A stretch of DNA of 64,000 bases from Neodontobutis hainanensis (GCA_024349245.1 JALDNG010000038.1:4057501-4121500); one strand, 5' to 3'; counted from the stretch's first letter, positions 25,901 through 41,200 are shown. Translations and numbers: made by a program. The notes: generated by a model from the sequence alone, not told the origin.

Positions 25901-28900
25901 TGTTACCATTGAGCGGCTAAACTGTATAAATATATCTTCTCTTTATATAGTACATGGTTTAATTGTTAAAATAGATGCCCATAACTTGGTACAATATTCC
26001 AACAAATGAATAGCCCTATATTTTCTCAAGTCATTTTGTGCCATGGTATTTTTTTTGACTAGGTGTTTAACCTGAGCAACAGGCGGTGCAATCTTTAAAG
26101 CAAAATGTCAACGTGACACCTAATCCCAGGCAGCCAGACTTTTTCATTGTCGAGTTCATAGAGGTCTGCCGGCAATGCCCACAATAAGAAAAGACTGAGG
26201 TAATGAGTTGTTGAGAATCCACAGGCTGTCATTTACTGGCCCTCGTTTAAAAACACCCTGAAACAGAACTGACGGTTTTGTTTTGTGGCTCTCAGCGGTG
26301 TCGTTTTTAATGGCAGCTCATTGGATTTATACTTTGTGAATAAAAACTTGTGGCTATTTTTTTTTTTTCCAAAGCTACATGAGTTCAGCTTTTTGATTAA
26401 GTTTGGATCAAACACATCATTTCTGATTTGTATTCTTTTCACTTTGTAATGATTGTTTAATCTTGTGTCCTTAGCAAGTAAATTTAAACAGACAATGTTT
26501 TTTTTTTTTTTTTTTTGATTAAGTGCTTGAAACAACAGGTGAACACGGTGATCCAATTTCTGACTTTGGACTGTGTGAACAAATAGATTAGGTCTAAGAA
26601 GTTCCAGCTCTAGACTCACTGAGAACACACTCATCCGTGGCTGGGCTTCTGGAAAATTTGAGTCCAGTAGGGATTAGACAGCTATGATTTGACTTATTTG
26701 ATTTTGACTTATTTCTGTTTGTATTTTTATTTTTTCACTGATGAGTCTTCTCACTGATTTATTTTCTCCTACTTCTTCAAAATGATAAAAAGAAACCTCA
26801 AGACACTCAACCCACTTGTTACATTATATATACACATTAAAACTAACTTCTTCTTTCTTACTCTTACAAAAATCACTTTGATGAAATCTTGCAGAACTCG
26901 CCAACCTAAATTGTGTTTATTGAAAATGCTCAAACCGTTTTGCTTTATCTTCAACTCAATTTAGACCAAGTCTTTGTTTTCATAATCTGAAATATGCAGC
27001 AGAAGTCTCTAAAAAAAACCTTATATAACAAATACATTGAGGTGTTTGGGTTTGTTAGAACTGGTGCTCCTTAACCAGTTGGTTGCTTATCTGCTGTCTT
27101 TGGCTATGTGAAGTTTTAGAGATTTTATTACCTGCTTCGAAAAAGAAGAATTTTCCTGCTGGCAATCCCACCTGTAATAGTTCAACTCCTTCTAAGACTC
27201 ATTTGAAAGAAATCACAGTGGGTTTAAGCCTCCTATCTGGATTATTGACTTCTATATTTATATATCTTATATCAGCTCACCTGTACCATCTTCAAAGCTG
27301 TACATGAAGTCAAGACTTGCCTTTAAAGCGGCAACTCTGTTTTGACTTCTGCTTTGAGACACAACTATTTTCAGGCTCTAGTTTTAGATTTACTTCTTGT
27401 TGCTCCGCTGCAATATTTTGAAGTGAAATAACGAGGAACATATCAGAGAGAGGGCAGCTTTTGTTAGTTGGATGTGTCAAGTAAAATATGGGAGCAGAGT
27501 AAGAAAGAAGATCCAATTACAATGTTTTCCTCCCTTGGCGATATCAAGCCGTGCTCATCTTGCATTGTGGTAGTTTTTACTTGTCTTTTTGAAGCACTGT
27601 GCAACACTAAAGCGTTTCAAGGTGGCGTGTGTCTGTAAACTCGCTATATTCAAATTTCCCTTGAGGCTTCAACAGCTCACCTGTCACAAAGTTAGCTGCA
27701 TAACCGTCTTTCTCTTCATGTTGCAGACCTGGAAAGAGCTCCCCACCAGGCCGTCCCATTGCAAACCCAAGGGCACGTCTAGAGCAGCACACAGGCTTGT
27801 GCAGTGACAAATTCACAACAAAGGTTTTTTCAGTGAGGAATGAAAGTAGCGTGGAGGTGGAGGGAATGAGGGCTGAGTTGGAAAGAGAGACTGAGCAAAA
27901 AGGGAAACCTGCTGTGATGAAAGGACACACAGTCCACTGTGACAAATGCTCTCCTGACTTCTGATTTATGATGGACTAGAGACTGGGAGCCAAACATTTA
28001 GACACCTCCGGCTCAATACAAACCACTTTTAACGGAGGAAATGTAGGATGTAGGAATCAACTCTATACTATTTTACAATTGGATTAAAATATAATGTTAT
28101 GTTTAAATAGGCTGCACCCATCCTTGCAGCAGCTAAAAACAATATCTTGGTGAACCTCATGAAGCTGTGTATGAAAGAGACATAAGTGGTTTTGTGTTTA
28201 GCTCACTATTAGGAATACTTACAGTTTTTTGAATTAGGGTTGTATGCTACCTAAGGAAATAGAGTGGTCTGTGTTAGGAATTGGCCAAATCAGCTGCAGT
28301 TTTGGGAATATGAAGTAACCCTGACCAGCAATAATGGCTGCCTATGTTACTGACATAAGGTGGTATAGTAAACACTAAAGGCAGACATTAACGCTTGAAA
28401 CTTTACTTTACATTATTTTAAATATGCCTTTGGAAACTAATTTGTGCTTTAACACCCCAAAAAAGAAAGCATAGCAGCACAAAGCTGCCCACACAAACAA
28501 TTATCTTTTCAAAACGTTCAACTAATTATGTCTAATGTAATTCAACTAAGGACAGAACTGCCAAATAACAAGGATAAATTGTTGTTAATTGTCATTTATT
28601 GAAGTAGCTCTGTTGCCTTAAACAAAAAACAAAGGGCAATCACACTAGCAATTAGAAAGTATTTAACAACATAAAGGTTACTTTCTAAAACATGCATGTA
28701 ACATCCTATATAATCATTACAGCGTCCAAAAGTCCTATTGTGTTTTACAAAACAAATGATCATTATGACAAACCATCATTGTCCAAGAATATCCAGACCT
28801 AAGGACACAGAAACTAACCTAAACCATTTATAACTGTAAAAAGTACAGCAGAGTAAATTTAATATTGGTGCAAAAAGCATTGTTCAGTGTTCTCTATTAA

Positions 28901-29317
28901 AGCCATGAGTCATTTTACAGGAACCAGACATTATTGTAATGTCTCTAAGGAACAAAAGTGATGTTTAGCCAGTTTGGACTCACAGGGTTATTTCTCATTC
29001 AGGCAGAAGAACAAAACCTGCTGAAGTTTGCACTTGTGTAGCTGCCTCCTATTCACTGTGCTTTAATGGAGCATTGCACTAGTTGCTTCTGTGTAAAAGC
29101 AGGTTGGGTTTATTCTGTTTTAGTGTGCCTTTCTTTGGATACCCTGATTTAAAACTACAATGTATTCTCAGAAATTTAGTAAATATTATTCTAACGTTAG
29201 TGAGTCAGCGAGAACAGGATTGTTGTTGAAGGTGGTTATGTTGTCTTTTCTCTTTCTGATCAAAACAAAATGTTCTCAGCATAAGCATAAGTAATAACAG
29301 CATGTATTCAGTATGTT
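25901..29317. other. non-coding, no gene seen
   Basis: AT-rich with T runs at 26357-26368 and 26499-26516. Short open frames on both strands resemble nothing known. Confidence 0.5.
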
Positions 29318-29640
29318 CATAACTCAGCTGCCCGGTTACTCACCCACACCCGCTACAGAAAACACATCACCCTCATCCTCCAGCAGCTCCAATGGCTTCC
29401 CATTCAGCCCCTACCCTCTGGACCCCCACAGATCCAAACCTCTGACTCACTGGAAACTTTTAAGAAACAGTTAAAAACTCACTCACCTTTTCAAGAAATC
29501 TTACAACCTGTTATAACCTTCTGAATTAATATGTTATGTATGTTTAATATGTTTGTTGTTTTATTTCTCTTGTGTATGTATGTAAAGCGTCCCCTGAAAA
29601 AACGCTATATAAATTTGAGGTATTATTATTATTATTATTT
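29318..29640 (+). mobile_element. LINE 3' end (reverse transcriptase C-terminus, L2/Rex1-like)
   Basis: The + strand reads HNSAARLLTHTRYRKHITLI then LQQLQWLPIQP, the conserved C-terminal region of fish LINE ORF2, followed after an internal deletion by LETFKKQLKTH, the usual last motif of these proteins. The 3' end has AAGCGTCCCCTGAAAAAACG, CTATATAAAT and a (TTA)n tail at 29621-29639. The 5' part is missing, as expected from incomplete reverse transcription, and the frame is broken, so it is a dead fragment. Confidence 0.8.
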
Positions 29641-31694
<2,054 letters not shown>

Positions 31695-32090
31695 TTTTCA
31701 GGTCACATGGGGTTGGGCCAGTTCCAGCTGCTTTGGGAATGATGCAATGTGCACTCAGGACAATCACCAGTTAATCACAATACACTTGGATATATACTCT
31801 GACTGTCAACAATACATTCCCTTTAGGTAGTTGAGAGTCACCCATTCATCTCTACCGGCATGTTTTTGGATGGTCACACTGGGGGCACATGCAAAACTCA
31901 GAAAGGATTGACCTTCTTGTTGTCAGTTAGGTATACTAACCACATTCATTCACTGGGCTACCAATTCACTGATACATGTCTTTGGACGGTGGGAGGAAGT
32001 ACTGGAGTACCCTGAGAAAAACCCCCGGTGACATGGAAATGGAAAGGCCCCTCATGTCAGGTGCCCCGGGGATTAAACAAACAACCATTA
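31695..32090 (+). repeat. dispersed repeat copy (TGTCTTTGGACGGTGGGAGG family)
   Basis: Holds, in order, decayed forms of CCAGCTGCTTTGGGAATGAT, CAGGACAATCACCAGTTAAT, the phrase GCATGTTTTTGGATGG, and near the right end TGTCTTTGGACGGTGGGAGG followed by GAGTACCCTGAGAAAA. These are successive motifs of a common fish repeat; the left part matches the fragment at 13880-14005. An internal partial duplication of the 'TTGGATGG' part is likely. Confidence 0.65.
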
Positions 32091-33274
32091 AAGTGAAACT
32101 GGAGAACCACTACTCCATTGTTGTTATTCTTTTTAATGCATTTAAACCAGTCTTTAGAGTTTAGTGGTCTGTGAGTTAAGTGGTCATTGGTCTAAAAAAG
32201 TCTCTAATGTGCAGCTGTTTTGATACACATGCCCATGGGACTGTGAGATCTCAGCTAATCCTCAGTATGACTTCGAGGGTACACACTTTGAGTTTAAGCT
32301 ATATATTTCAGTGCATACACAGTTGCATAGTGTTGCTTTAATGACAGCCAGTATTTAATAAATAGCAGCGTTTTATTATTTTTGATCCACGTGTGTTTTT
32401 CACTTAAAGAGACGGTTTCAATTGACATTTAAATAGACCCAATTAATTAAACTGATCAAGGAAACTAGTGCTTTTAATAGCTTACTTAGGCTACTGATAC
32501 AGCTGCTGCTAAATACTATTAACTGCAGAGGAAAGTGGTTTATGCAATTGCTTTGGATGTGTTCATGAAGTCATTAACAGATCCACTTATGCTAACGGCA
32601 CACCTAGTAAAATCTCAAACAAATTGTATTTTAATAACATTTTGTGCCAGTGGAAGTATTCCTAGTGGTGACCCTTGTTGAAGGACGTTGTGCTCTGCTG
32701 GTCACCGTGACAACCGCCGTACGTTCATGTGGGATTGCTGGGTAATTGACTTCGAGGAACCACCTGATTTTAATTAGCAGAAAAGCACATTGCAAACTAA
32801 CAATATATATATAGGAGTCAACCTGGAGACAAAGGTATTAATTAACATCAAGTACATCTCAAGGCTAATCAAAGTAAGCCATTTCCTGCTGCTGCTTAAT
32901 GGGGATTGCACAGTGCTCATTGTAAATGTAATTAATGGTACAAGTTTGTGAAAGAAACTAGCTTCTTATCGTGTAACGTAGACGACAAGATGACTCTCTG
33001 CTAACTTTTTATTGCTGATTATATTTCAGCCGGAAAGGATTTAGTTCAACCCATGTGTTTTCTCAAAGCTTTCTGCCTCAGTAGAATGTAAAATGTGCTA
33101 TTTCATTCCTAGGATCATAAGTTTCATGTCCCAAACATTATTTCACACATTGTTTTTACAGACTGCAGTTGTTACATCTTCAAAATCAAGGTCTGCTCTG
33201 GTTTTACTTGTTACTCTGAAAACAGTTTCTCCCTGCTCTTTTAGTACGAGTGTTGGAACTTCTGACTGAGAATA
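32091..33274. other. non-coding, no gene seen
   Basis: AT-rich unique-looking DNA. Confidence 0.5.
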
Positions 33275-33575
33275 AAACTAAAAAAAACAATGTAAAGTTT
33301 GTCTGTTTAATCCCACTCAGAAAAAGGTACAAGGACAGCGCTGGTACACAACATGAAGTTAACATAAGGTCAGCCAACGAGTTGTGTCGGGCACTTCCTG
33401 CAAATGTACCAGTACTTTTCCTCTGTGTTTCCAGCCAGAGGTGAACGACTGGTTCTTACGTGTTTCAACAGATGAGGTATTTAGTGTCCTAATCTAGGGT
33501 TCAATGTTGCACACAAAGTGAACAAATAAGTATAAATAGTTATAAGGGTGCATCTTAATAGAAAAATACTAAAAA
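33275..33575 (-). mobile_element. LINE 3'UTR fragment, same family as 44840-45228
   Basis: The reverse complement matches the + strand at about 44930-45120 over several blocks: AGATGCACCCTTATAA, TCACTTTGTGTG, CCTAGATTAGGACACTAAAT then ACCTCATCTGTT, GACCTTATGTTAAC, and TACCAGCGCTGTCCTTGTAC then TTTCTGAGTGGGATTAAAC. It carries about 80 bases (33377-33465 region) absent from the other copy. A reading frame here is chance. Confidence 0.8.
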
Positions 33576-34165
33576 ACTGAAACTATTAATAGACTTTCAT
33601 AGCTGTGTCTCAGTTTTTGGTCTATTACAGAAGGCTAAAGGCCTGTATACATGCTGCTTATTTTTGCTCTTGTGCAAATGTAGAAGGATGCTGAAGTTGT
33701 GTTGTGCTTTTATAATTAATCATTTATTTTCCTGTGGCTTTTAGTAAAAATGCTTGCCATACTCTTCTACAATCAATGCAGCTACTAAGCTTTTCGATAT
33801 AATTGTTCACAAAGCACCAGAAGATGATTTTTACAGCTGTCTACTGAATAGAAACCTAGCCCAGTGTTCATGATATGTACAGGCAAGTTCTGTGTTGGTT
33901 GCATTTGCTCACAGTAAGGTCTCCTATGGGTATTATTTTAAATAATGGAAGAACTGGTTGCATAACAATAAAAGCAAATGTATTTACAGGTCCATTAAAA
34001 CAGTACACAGTAGTTTCCCAAACAATCTTTTCAAACTGTTCACCAACCTCTGACTATTTTCCTCTTTAAAGTGTACTGTGACTAGCCCTCTGCAAAACCT
34101 GTGGTCTTGGTCAGTTTTATTGTATTTAAATATAGTTTAATGATGCAACAGTCTGAACCCCAGTA
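33576..34165. other. non-coding, no gene seen
   Basis: Nothing recognised. Confidence 0.5.
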
Positions 34166-34640
34166 TTAGAATAGAATAGAATAGAAGCTTTAAAAAAACA
34201 GTAATTTCACAAACATCATTCACCATACAATTCTCAGTTGGCTATATAAAAGGCTAAAATATACAGTAATTTCTGTACACATAAAGAATCAACTGTACAG
34301 TGAACACACAGCTCTGACAATAAGGAGGTGTATGTTCAAAATATTTGACAGTGTTTTACAGTGACTGCTTAAAGGTTATTGTTGCTATAGGGGAGGCTGC
34401 TAGCCCTGGGAAGAAACTGTTTTTTGTTTTGAGAAACTGTTTATTTTATGACTTCACAAAATCTTCTCGTTTGCCTCTGCAGCTTCAGTGAGGTTCAGGC
34501 AGATGATGAAGTACAGTGATCCTCCAGGCTATATGCTTATCTAAAGAAATCGGTGATAAGGACTGACACTGGTAGTTTTTCCTGCTTCGGAAGTGTAGGG
34601 TTAAGGAAGAGTTCTTATAGGCTTACAGTTTATACCCATA
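34166..34640 (-). mobile_element. probable LINE 3' fragment with (TTCTA)n tail
   Basis: Starts with AGAATAGAATAGAATAGAAG, which on the minus strand is the pentamer tail of a LINE insertion, and continues with GGGAAGAAACTGTTTTTTG (34408-34426), the + strand image of the 'N-S-F-F-P' motif of LINE ORF2, as in the copy at 37666-38205. The rest is too decayed to align by eye. Confidence 0.45.
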
Positions 34641-34889
34641 TCTAGACGGTTAATCTGTATATCATGTTTATACTGGCACTGCCACACAGGGCTGAGGTAA
34701 AGTCACTTGCTATAAAGATTATATTGTAGTTAATAGAATAAACTGTCATTCTCACATAGGCTACAGTTTAATTGCATCTTTGAATATATATGTGATTTAC
34801 TTTTTAGAGTGAATAGCAGGAACATAAAGGCGGTAAATGAGGCTGTGCATTTTAATTGATGCTCTGCAACACGTGATTATCACCTCCGC

Positions 34890-35234
34890 TGTTTGACTTG
34901 CGTGGGCGCCCTTTACGCAGTCCATCATGCGTTTAAATCAGACGCCAGCCCCTCATTCTCACTCTCTCTCCGCTGTCTCCTCCTCTTTCTTTCCATCTTT
35001 CGCTTTCGCCAAATACCTTCTGCTTCTTTTCCTCTCAAGCAGCGCGTCTATTTGCAATTCATTTCTTGTTATTCCTTACCTTGGCCGCTGGACGCGAATT
35101 TGAAACCTGAAAACGCCGTGAATACTGACTCTTCCTCCGCTTCTCCGCTGCACCTGTGTCTGTCTCTATTTGCATTCCCCCCTCCTTGTGTCCGGAGGAG
35201 ACCGCTGTATTTCCCAGCTGTACGTAAAGGAATC
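34890..35234 (+). promoter_or_regulatory. dpp6: dpp6 short-isoform promoter / 5'UTR, CpG-rich
   Basis: This stretch just upstream of the dpp6 start codon differs from its AT-rich surroundings: it is rich in CpG dinucleotides and pyrimidine tracts (for example around 34960-35040 and 35130-35180), and the CpG density continues through exon 1 to about 35400. An E-box CACGTG lies at 34870-34875 and an octamer-like ATTTGCAT near 35167. No TATA box is evident at a useful distance, which fits a CpG-island type promoter. The transcription start cannot be placed from sequence alone. The role as promoter is inferred from position and composition. Confidence 0.65.
34927..35103 (+). other. possible upstream ORF in the dpp6 leader (58 codons)
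   Basis: An ATG at 34927 opens a 58-codon frame that ends in TGA at 35101-35103, 131 bases before the dpp6 ATG and in a different frame from it. I see no other ATG between it and the dpp6 start, so if transcription begins upstream of 34927 this would be the only upstream ORF. The predicted peptide is Ser/Phe/Leu-rich, resembles no family I know, and is probably a by-product of the pyrimidine-rich leader. If the transcription start is downstream of 34927 it does not exist in the mRNA. Confidence 0.25.
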
Positions 35235-35291
35235 ATGACCACAGCGAAGGAAAGCAACGCGCCGCCGAAAGCGGCACAGCAGCAAGACCAG
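35235..35291 (+). CDS. dpp6: dpp6 first coding exon, short (S) isoform N-terminus
   Basis: Codes 19 residues, MTTAKESNAPPKAAQQQDQ, and ends at a GT donor (CAG|GTACGG) in phase 0. The MTTAKE start and the Gln-rich end before the [10 protein letters not shown] junction match the N-terminus of the vertebrate DPP6-S isoform as I know it. The ATG has A at -3 (a good Kozak position). DPP6 is a single-pass type II membrane protein, a catalytically inactive relative of dipeptidyl peptidase 4, that joins Kv4 channels with KChIPs and raises their surface expression and gating speed in neurons. This exon encodes only the variable cytoplasmic tail, the part that differs between isoforms by alternative promoters. 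The frame is open for 114 codons upstream but holds no earlier ATG, so 35235 is the only AUG start in frame. Which fish paralogue (a or b) this is cannot be told from so few residues. Confidence 0.92.
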
Positions 35292-35419
35292 GTACGGGAC
35301 CGGCTGCTGTATTCACACGCACTCGCGTTGCACATCACTGCTGTGTGCATACGCGGACTTTACGCGTTGAATTGTGTCGCAGGGGAGATGTAACGTGCCA
35401 TGTTTGGACACTGGTATTG

Positions 35420-37665
35420 AATAAAAAAGCTTGTTTGAGGTCGTTATTACGCAGTGATTTGGATTAAATAGCGTTAGTTTTCACATTAGCACCTGTCAAT
35501 AAGACGATAAAACAGATCCATTTTCGTGAACAACTTGCCTTTAATGTCTGATGATTTATCATTAGGGTCATTAGGCTGCTGGATTGTCCAAGCAGTGTGT
35601 CCAGTCTTGTGTCTTATGGTGAGACACTGTTGCTGCAGCATGGTTCAGTTTTCTCTATGGCTCACTCAGTGATGCTGAGACATCTGTTGACCACCTCCAA
35701 AGAGACATGAGAGATATGAATCGGGATACAACAGCCACTGGATAGTTTTTGTAAACATGTTTTTTCTTTTGACCAGCTGGGCATTACATATTAATTTCTT
35801 AAATTGTAAATATAGGCTATTTGTGGCATCCCTGACTTCAAGCACCCTATATATTTGAGATATTAACCCATGAGCATTGGGCATCGCTGAAAAGCTTCAG
35901 GATAAAAGGAAGTAATGCCTGCACACTTACTCAAAAGACTGCATTGCTGAAAAGCTAAATGGTATTTTGGTGATTTCTTTGACATTAATGGACTGGAGAT
36001 TGACAGTAATTGTAGGAAACAGACAATAATGATAAAATAGCTTGACCTGAAACTCCAGCGTCTGTTGCTGTGATTGTGTCTTTTTAGTACACCCACTACC
36101 AACAGGCACCATGAAGGCACCCACCGATGCCATAATTTTAAAATGATAAATAAAGCTACTAGAAGAACTATTCAGTTATATGTTAAGTATTGTTTTGTGT
36201 TGACATGCATATAGTCTTCTCATTGCAGTGTATTTTGTCTAACGTCTCTTGCTTTTTATGTATATTTCACTCCACTCTCCAATGTCACTCCATTGCAGTT
36301 TTATATTCAGTCGGTTCATGAACAGAACCTATTATTGGGTTTGAGTGGCAGTATCCACTGAGTGCTGCAGTCATTTAAAGACAGTAGAAAATGTGAGAGA
36401 GGGACAAGCGTACACTCTCTGCAGAGGTCAGGGTCTCTGCCTGCTGAGAGCTGAGTTAGACTTTGTCACTGACTTCTCTGGAGGTCTTACCTTTTCTATT
36501 GTACTGGACATTGTATTAAATGGAGAAAATATTCAATTAATTAATAAAAAGAACTGCATTTTACCTCTTGGTTGTTTATTGATAAAAAGAATATGACAAG
36601 GCTTGTTGCTGAAACAGTGCCTTGGGATTTTAAAGTGCTTTCACAGCAGCAAATCTATTTTAGCCATACTAGGTCAATGAGACACTGGTGTCTCCCAATG
36701 GTAATTTGCAACAAGGATGGAAACATTTTTAACGTCATCCTAAAGTACAGGAATTTTACTGAAAACATCCAGTAACTAAGCTTTGAACAGGTTAAGAGTT
36801 TTCAATGAAAACTCTAAAATATGGGCACTTTTAGATAAATGTGATGTCAGCAGGTGGTGGATGATTTGAAACAGAAAATGGTGCAAAGTTCTCTGTCTGG
36901 ATTTATGCACATCATTATTATGACACATTATTATTGTTCAGCACCAGCATCATACTCCATTGTTTTCTCACCAGGTTTTTGTTGAACGTTCTTTTTACTT
37001 TTTCCACAAATGTTAGCTGTTCCATGTTGTCACAGGTAGAAAAGCAAACACTGCTGTAAATAATAAATATTGCTTGTCATGTTGCTTGGATTTCGCTGAA
37101 GTGTCACGCTTGAGCAAAGTGACAAATTGCCTCAAGCATATTACATTTTAAAATCTGCAGCTGTGTTACATGGCTGCTCTCTCACATACAAACCCACACA
37201 TACAGCTGGAGTGATTACGTGAGGTCCTGTTGTGGCCCCCTGATTGATGGTCTGCTCGCCGGGGCTTATGGTCCAGGGACAGAGGACGAAGATAGAGGGC
37301 AACTCGGCAGAGATAGCGACTGCTGCTAACAGCTCAGAAGTAATCAGAGAGCCACAGCCTGCTGAGACCACAACACCACTAACCCTCATTACTGCAGCAG
37401 GTGGGGGGTCTGGAGGTGCCAGGGGTTAGGTCTGAGTAGGGCCAGTAATGCACTTCCACAGCATACATGCCTCGGACAAATGTGAAGGGAGAGTGCTGTC
37501 GCTTAATGTACACACAGCGCTGCAGAGAAATTTTTGGTATGTTGTGATGTATTAAATATCACACAAAACAAGACCAACACTACGTCAATTTCTTGAGAGG
37601 CTGAGACCAGGGTAAGGCCAGAACAAGTGAATGGTACAATGTAAAACACAAAGAAACTGTTCTCA
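35420..37665. other. dpp6 intron 1, first part: no repeat or gene recognised
   Basis: Unique-looking intronic DNA. Open frames here are short and unconvincing. Confidence 0.5.
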
Positions 37666-38205
37666 TATCAGTATCAGAATCAGAATAAGAAAACGTTTAT
37701 TGCCAATGTCAGTGAACAAGATTCACAAACTAGGAACTTGCTTCGGCAATAAGGTGCAACTTGAAGGGCATGCATAAAATATAATATAAAATACAAGATA
37801 ATTAAAAATATACAGACTAAAAACTCGACTATATACACTCAATTTACAGTTTGTTGGATATGGTGCAAAATTTGCAGCGCAATGGATAGTTCTTGATATT
37901 ATGTGCTTATTAAAGTGACAAATGTTATGAAGTTTTAATGAGTTCAATGGCAGAGGGAAAGAAACTGTTCTTATGGCGGCAAGTTTTGGTCTGAATGGAC
38001 CATAGCCTCCTGCCTGAGGGGAGTGACTCAAATGGTCCATGTCCAGGGTGAGAAGGGTCGGCTGTGATCCGACATGCTCGTCCCTGAGTCCTGGAGACGT
38101 ACATGTTCTGGAGAGATGGGATACTGCAGCCGATCACCTTCTCTGCAGAGCGCACAATACGCTGCAGTCTTTGTCTGTCCTGTACTACAGTCTGCTTCTT
38201 TTAGG
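37666..38205 (-). mobile_element. LINE ORF2 C-terminal remnant and 3'UTR
   Basis: On the minus strand 37925-38155 reads SRTQGRACRITADPSHPGHG, then PFESLPSGRRLWSIQTKT, then KNSFFPSAIELI. The pattern D-P-S-H-P...LPSGRR...NSFFP-A marks the C-terminus of fish LINE (L2/CR1-related) ORF2 proteins. The 3' end, with a (TCTGAT)-like tail, is at the left (37668-37690). The rest of the element is missing, so it is a 5'-truncated dead copy lying antisense to dpp6. Confidence 0.78.
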
Positions 38206-41200
38206 TTGAACCAAAACAGAAAGCAATATGGTTACAAAGACCTTCCTCATAGACAGCACTGTATTGGATTCAATGGACATGACTTTAATTTCTTGGAGTA
38301 AAAACAAAACAATAGCAGTGGTGCTGAATGACTCATGCTCTTTATTGTATTGGAAGATTGCTTTCTATCTAAAAACGTCCTTGATTATGCACTGGATGGT
38401 AAACCAAGACATAATAAAAGTGCTCTCATGACTGTCCCAATCCCACATACAGTTTCAAATACTACAACCAGTGTTGGTCTGAACTTATGAGTGTCTTCTT
38501 CTGGTCACTGTAATGATGTTACTCTTTCAGTAATTGGGATGTTCAAGTTCCCATTTATATGTTTCTTCTTCTTCTTCTTTGAGGCTGGCTTTATAGCATG
38601 ATCACAGCAGCAGATGTCTAATGGGTAAAACTTTTCCGTCAACGCCTCCATAAACGGCTTCTTACTGCTTCTTTGCATTCAGTGTAACTCAAGAGCCATA
38701 GCGAGAGTTAAATGCTAAAAGATGTGAGCCGAAAATCAAGGTCTGCCCTATTAAAGCTGAATTTGTTGTATCACAGTCAAGCATTGCCAGGAGAAGGGTT
38801 GGGAAGATTCAGAGCCAAGAAGTGTAGATGAGGACTCAGAGGCAGCTTGACAAAACAGCTGAGCGGAGCACACACTGGTGTTCCTGGAGAGAACTGGCAC
38901 CACAGGGCCAAGAAATGAATCAAACACAAGTCAAAGCATGGCTCAAGCATGGGAGTCATCTGTGGCTGTTTGCAGGCTTCAAATTAATAGTCTTTACACA
39001 GTTTTTACTATTATATTGTTTTATTTCATCTTCATTGGCAGCTGACTACAAGTCCGGGTGTCATTATGGAAGCCAGGGATGCACTGGTAGTATCTATGCA
39101 GAGTCAAGAACCGTCATGTTGAACACTGTCCACACCGGGTTTTCAGACTTTCACTCACTTACTAATGTAAAATAATAATGCTCTACAGTTCAACCTTATC
39201 ATCGATGTCGGTAGAGACTTACAGAAAGGAAATCTTTTTAATTGAAGGTTCTTGTGACTTGATCATAACAATGGAATCTGAAAACAACTGACATGTCATT
39301 CTCACATCACGTGATACAAATCTATTTTCTTCGGGATTAGCTTACAAAAAATATAACCAGAGCTCAAAGCACCAAAGCACATTCCTTTTAGATATTACTT
39401 TACAGCTCTTATGTATTCATGAGACACCAATTTTTATGTAGTAACTTAACAGTACTTACAAAATGTGTCATATTTATATTTGCAGTGGTTTTATCACAAA
39501 TTGACAAACCACTATCTATTTGCAACGCTGTCTGTCTGCAAGCAAACGATATCTCAAGGCATAAAATGATAGCACTTGAAAGTCAATGCACGCGTCTGAC
39601 GGTAGACACAAGTTGGGCAGGTACATGCTCGTCAAGAGGCTGAGAGCTAGTTAGGAGTGATTATATTTGATTTGTACATTATGCTTTCCGGGGTAATCTT
39701 CCATAGAAACAACAAATGTGGTTTTAATCAGTTGTTTTGTTTGGTTGCCGTTGCTGCGGTGCCTCAGTGGTCTGCTGATGAATAGCTCCAGTGATGAGTG
39801 CCTAAACAGGCGTTAATTAAAGTAACACATTGCTCAGAAAACACAGTGGAATGAGGAAGGATCATCTGCGTGGCACCTGCTTTGGCTTTTGTTCCGTTAA
39901 TGGATCTCACCTCCTTGCTGCACAGAAGTGTGTTATTGCAGGGCTTCATTGGAAATTCAGTGTAATAGTTTGTCCTCTGACTTCAATGTCTTTAATATAC
40001 AAAAGATTTAAGTTCTATATTGCAGGAATTAATTTTCTTATTAAGCGTTGTCAGAAACGTGTCAAGAGCAAGGTCACCTGCTGGGCAACTTATAATTATA
40101 AGAATTATTTTTTTAATTAAAATTTAATACATGTGAAAAACAAGTGCTTTATCGCTTCCAATTAGTGGATACCTTTGTAGCCCAGAGTGAACTTCTTCTC
40201 GGAATAAAAGTCAATAACACTTGCGTCTAATGATGCATCCCACTCCCACTCTATAGGTTTAATCATATTTAATATTAATTTCAGTTATCAGTGTTTACTG
40301 TTCCAAGGAACTAAAGCCTATCCAACATGACTGTATGACAGTTAACAGACTGACATTTATAGATAGCTGACCAGCCCCTCATTTTTGTCTAAAGATTTTT
40401 TTTTAAATCCTAATCATATTGTCTATTGACTCCAGTGATTTAAAAAATAAAATAAATAATAAATAAAACTACACTACAAGATCTGTTACATTTTAAACCT
40501 GTCAATTATTCATTGTATTTGGTCATTTCCGTTTTGTTATGCATGACAGGTGTCTGGAGTCAGCTGCTAAGGCCAAGAGGTGGGGAACATACTGGACAGT
40601 GGACAGTTAATGACAGTTGAAGACAGACCATGCACATTGTTACTAGAGTCACAGTTTGTCTTTGATGCATTTGTTGTTGCTAGAAAAATTAGATTGAACT
40701 TTGAGAACCTGTTAACCAGACATGACACGTTGAATAATAACTTTCATAACAGTATTTGGATACAGACACCCCAATTATATATCCATATGTGTTATTAATG
40801 TTCATCTTGATAAATTTGAAGACTCATCCTCAATATAAAATGTTGTGTTAACCACAATATCAGAACATGCAGAAAATGTCAAAAGCCAGGAGGCTGCTGT
40901 TAATATGCATAAGCCTACCTCCAGTTACCCTTGTATTCATGGTCTTGGCATAATTTTAAATGTTCTCTTGCCGGGTTGTGTATAGGATCAGATTTGTATT
41001 TTAATACAATTATTAATATTTGGGGAAAAGTAAAGTTTAAGAATAAATCCATCGCTTTTGCAAATGAATTTTGTAGCTTCTGTTATCAAGTGTTTTCCCT
41101 TCTCAGTGTGCAATACCATTTCAGTACAGAGATAAGATGCGTGGTTAAAATAGGTTTTGGGAAAGCAAAGAGTGACAAGATGATTCACTTTCAGAATGCA

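Noticed and set aside
34893..35234. N-terminal extension of dpp6 by 114 in-frame codons
   Set aside because: The frame is open but has no ATG; it begins at a TTG. The known S isoform starts at MTTAKE. Kept only as a finding to be checked.
36937..36957. RE1/NRSE (REST) site, TTCAGCACC
   Set aside because: Only the left half-site is present; the following bases do not fit the GGACAGCGCC half.
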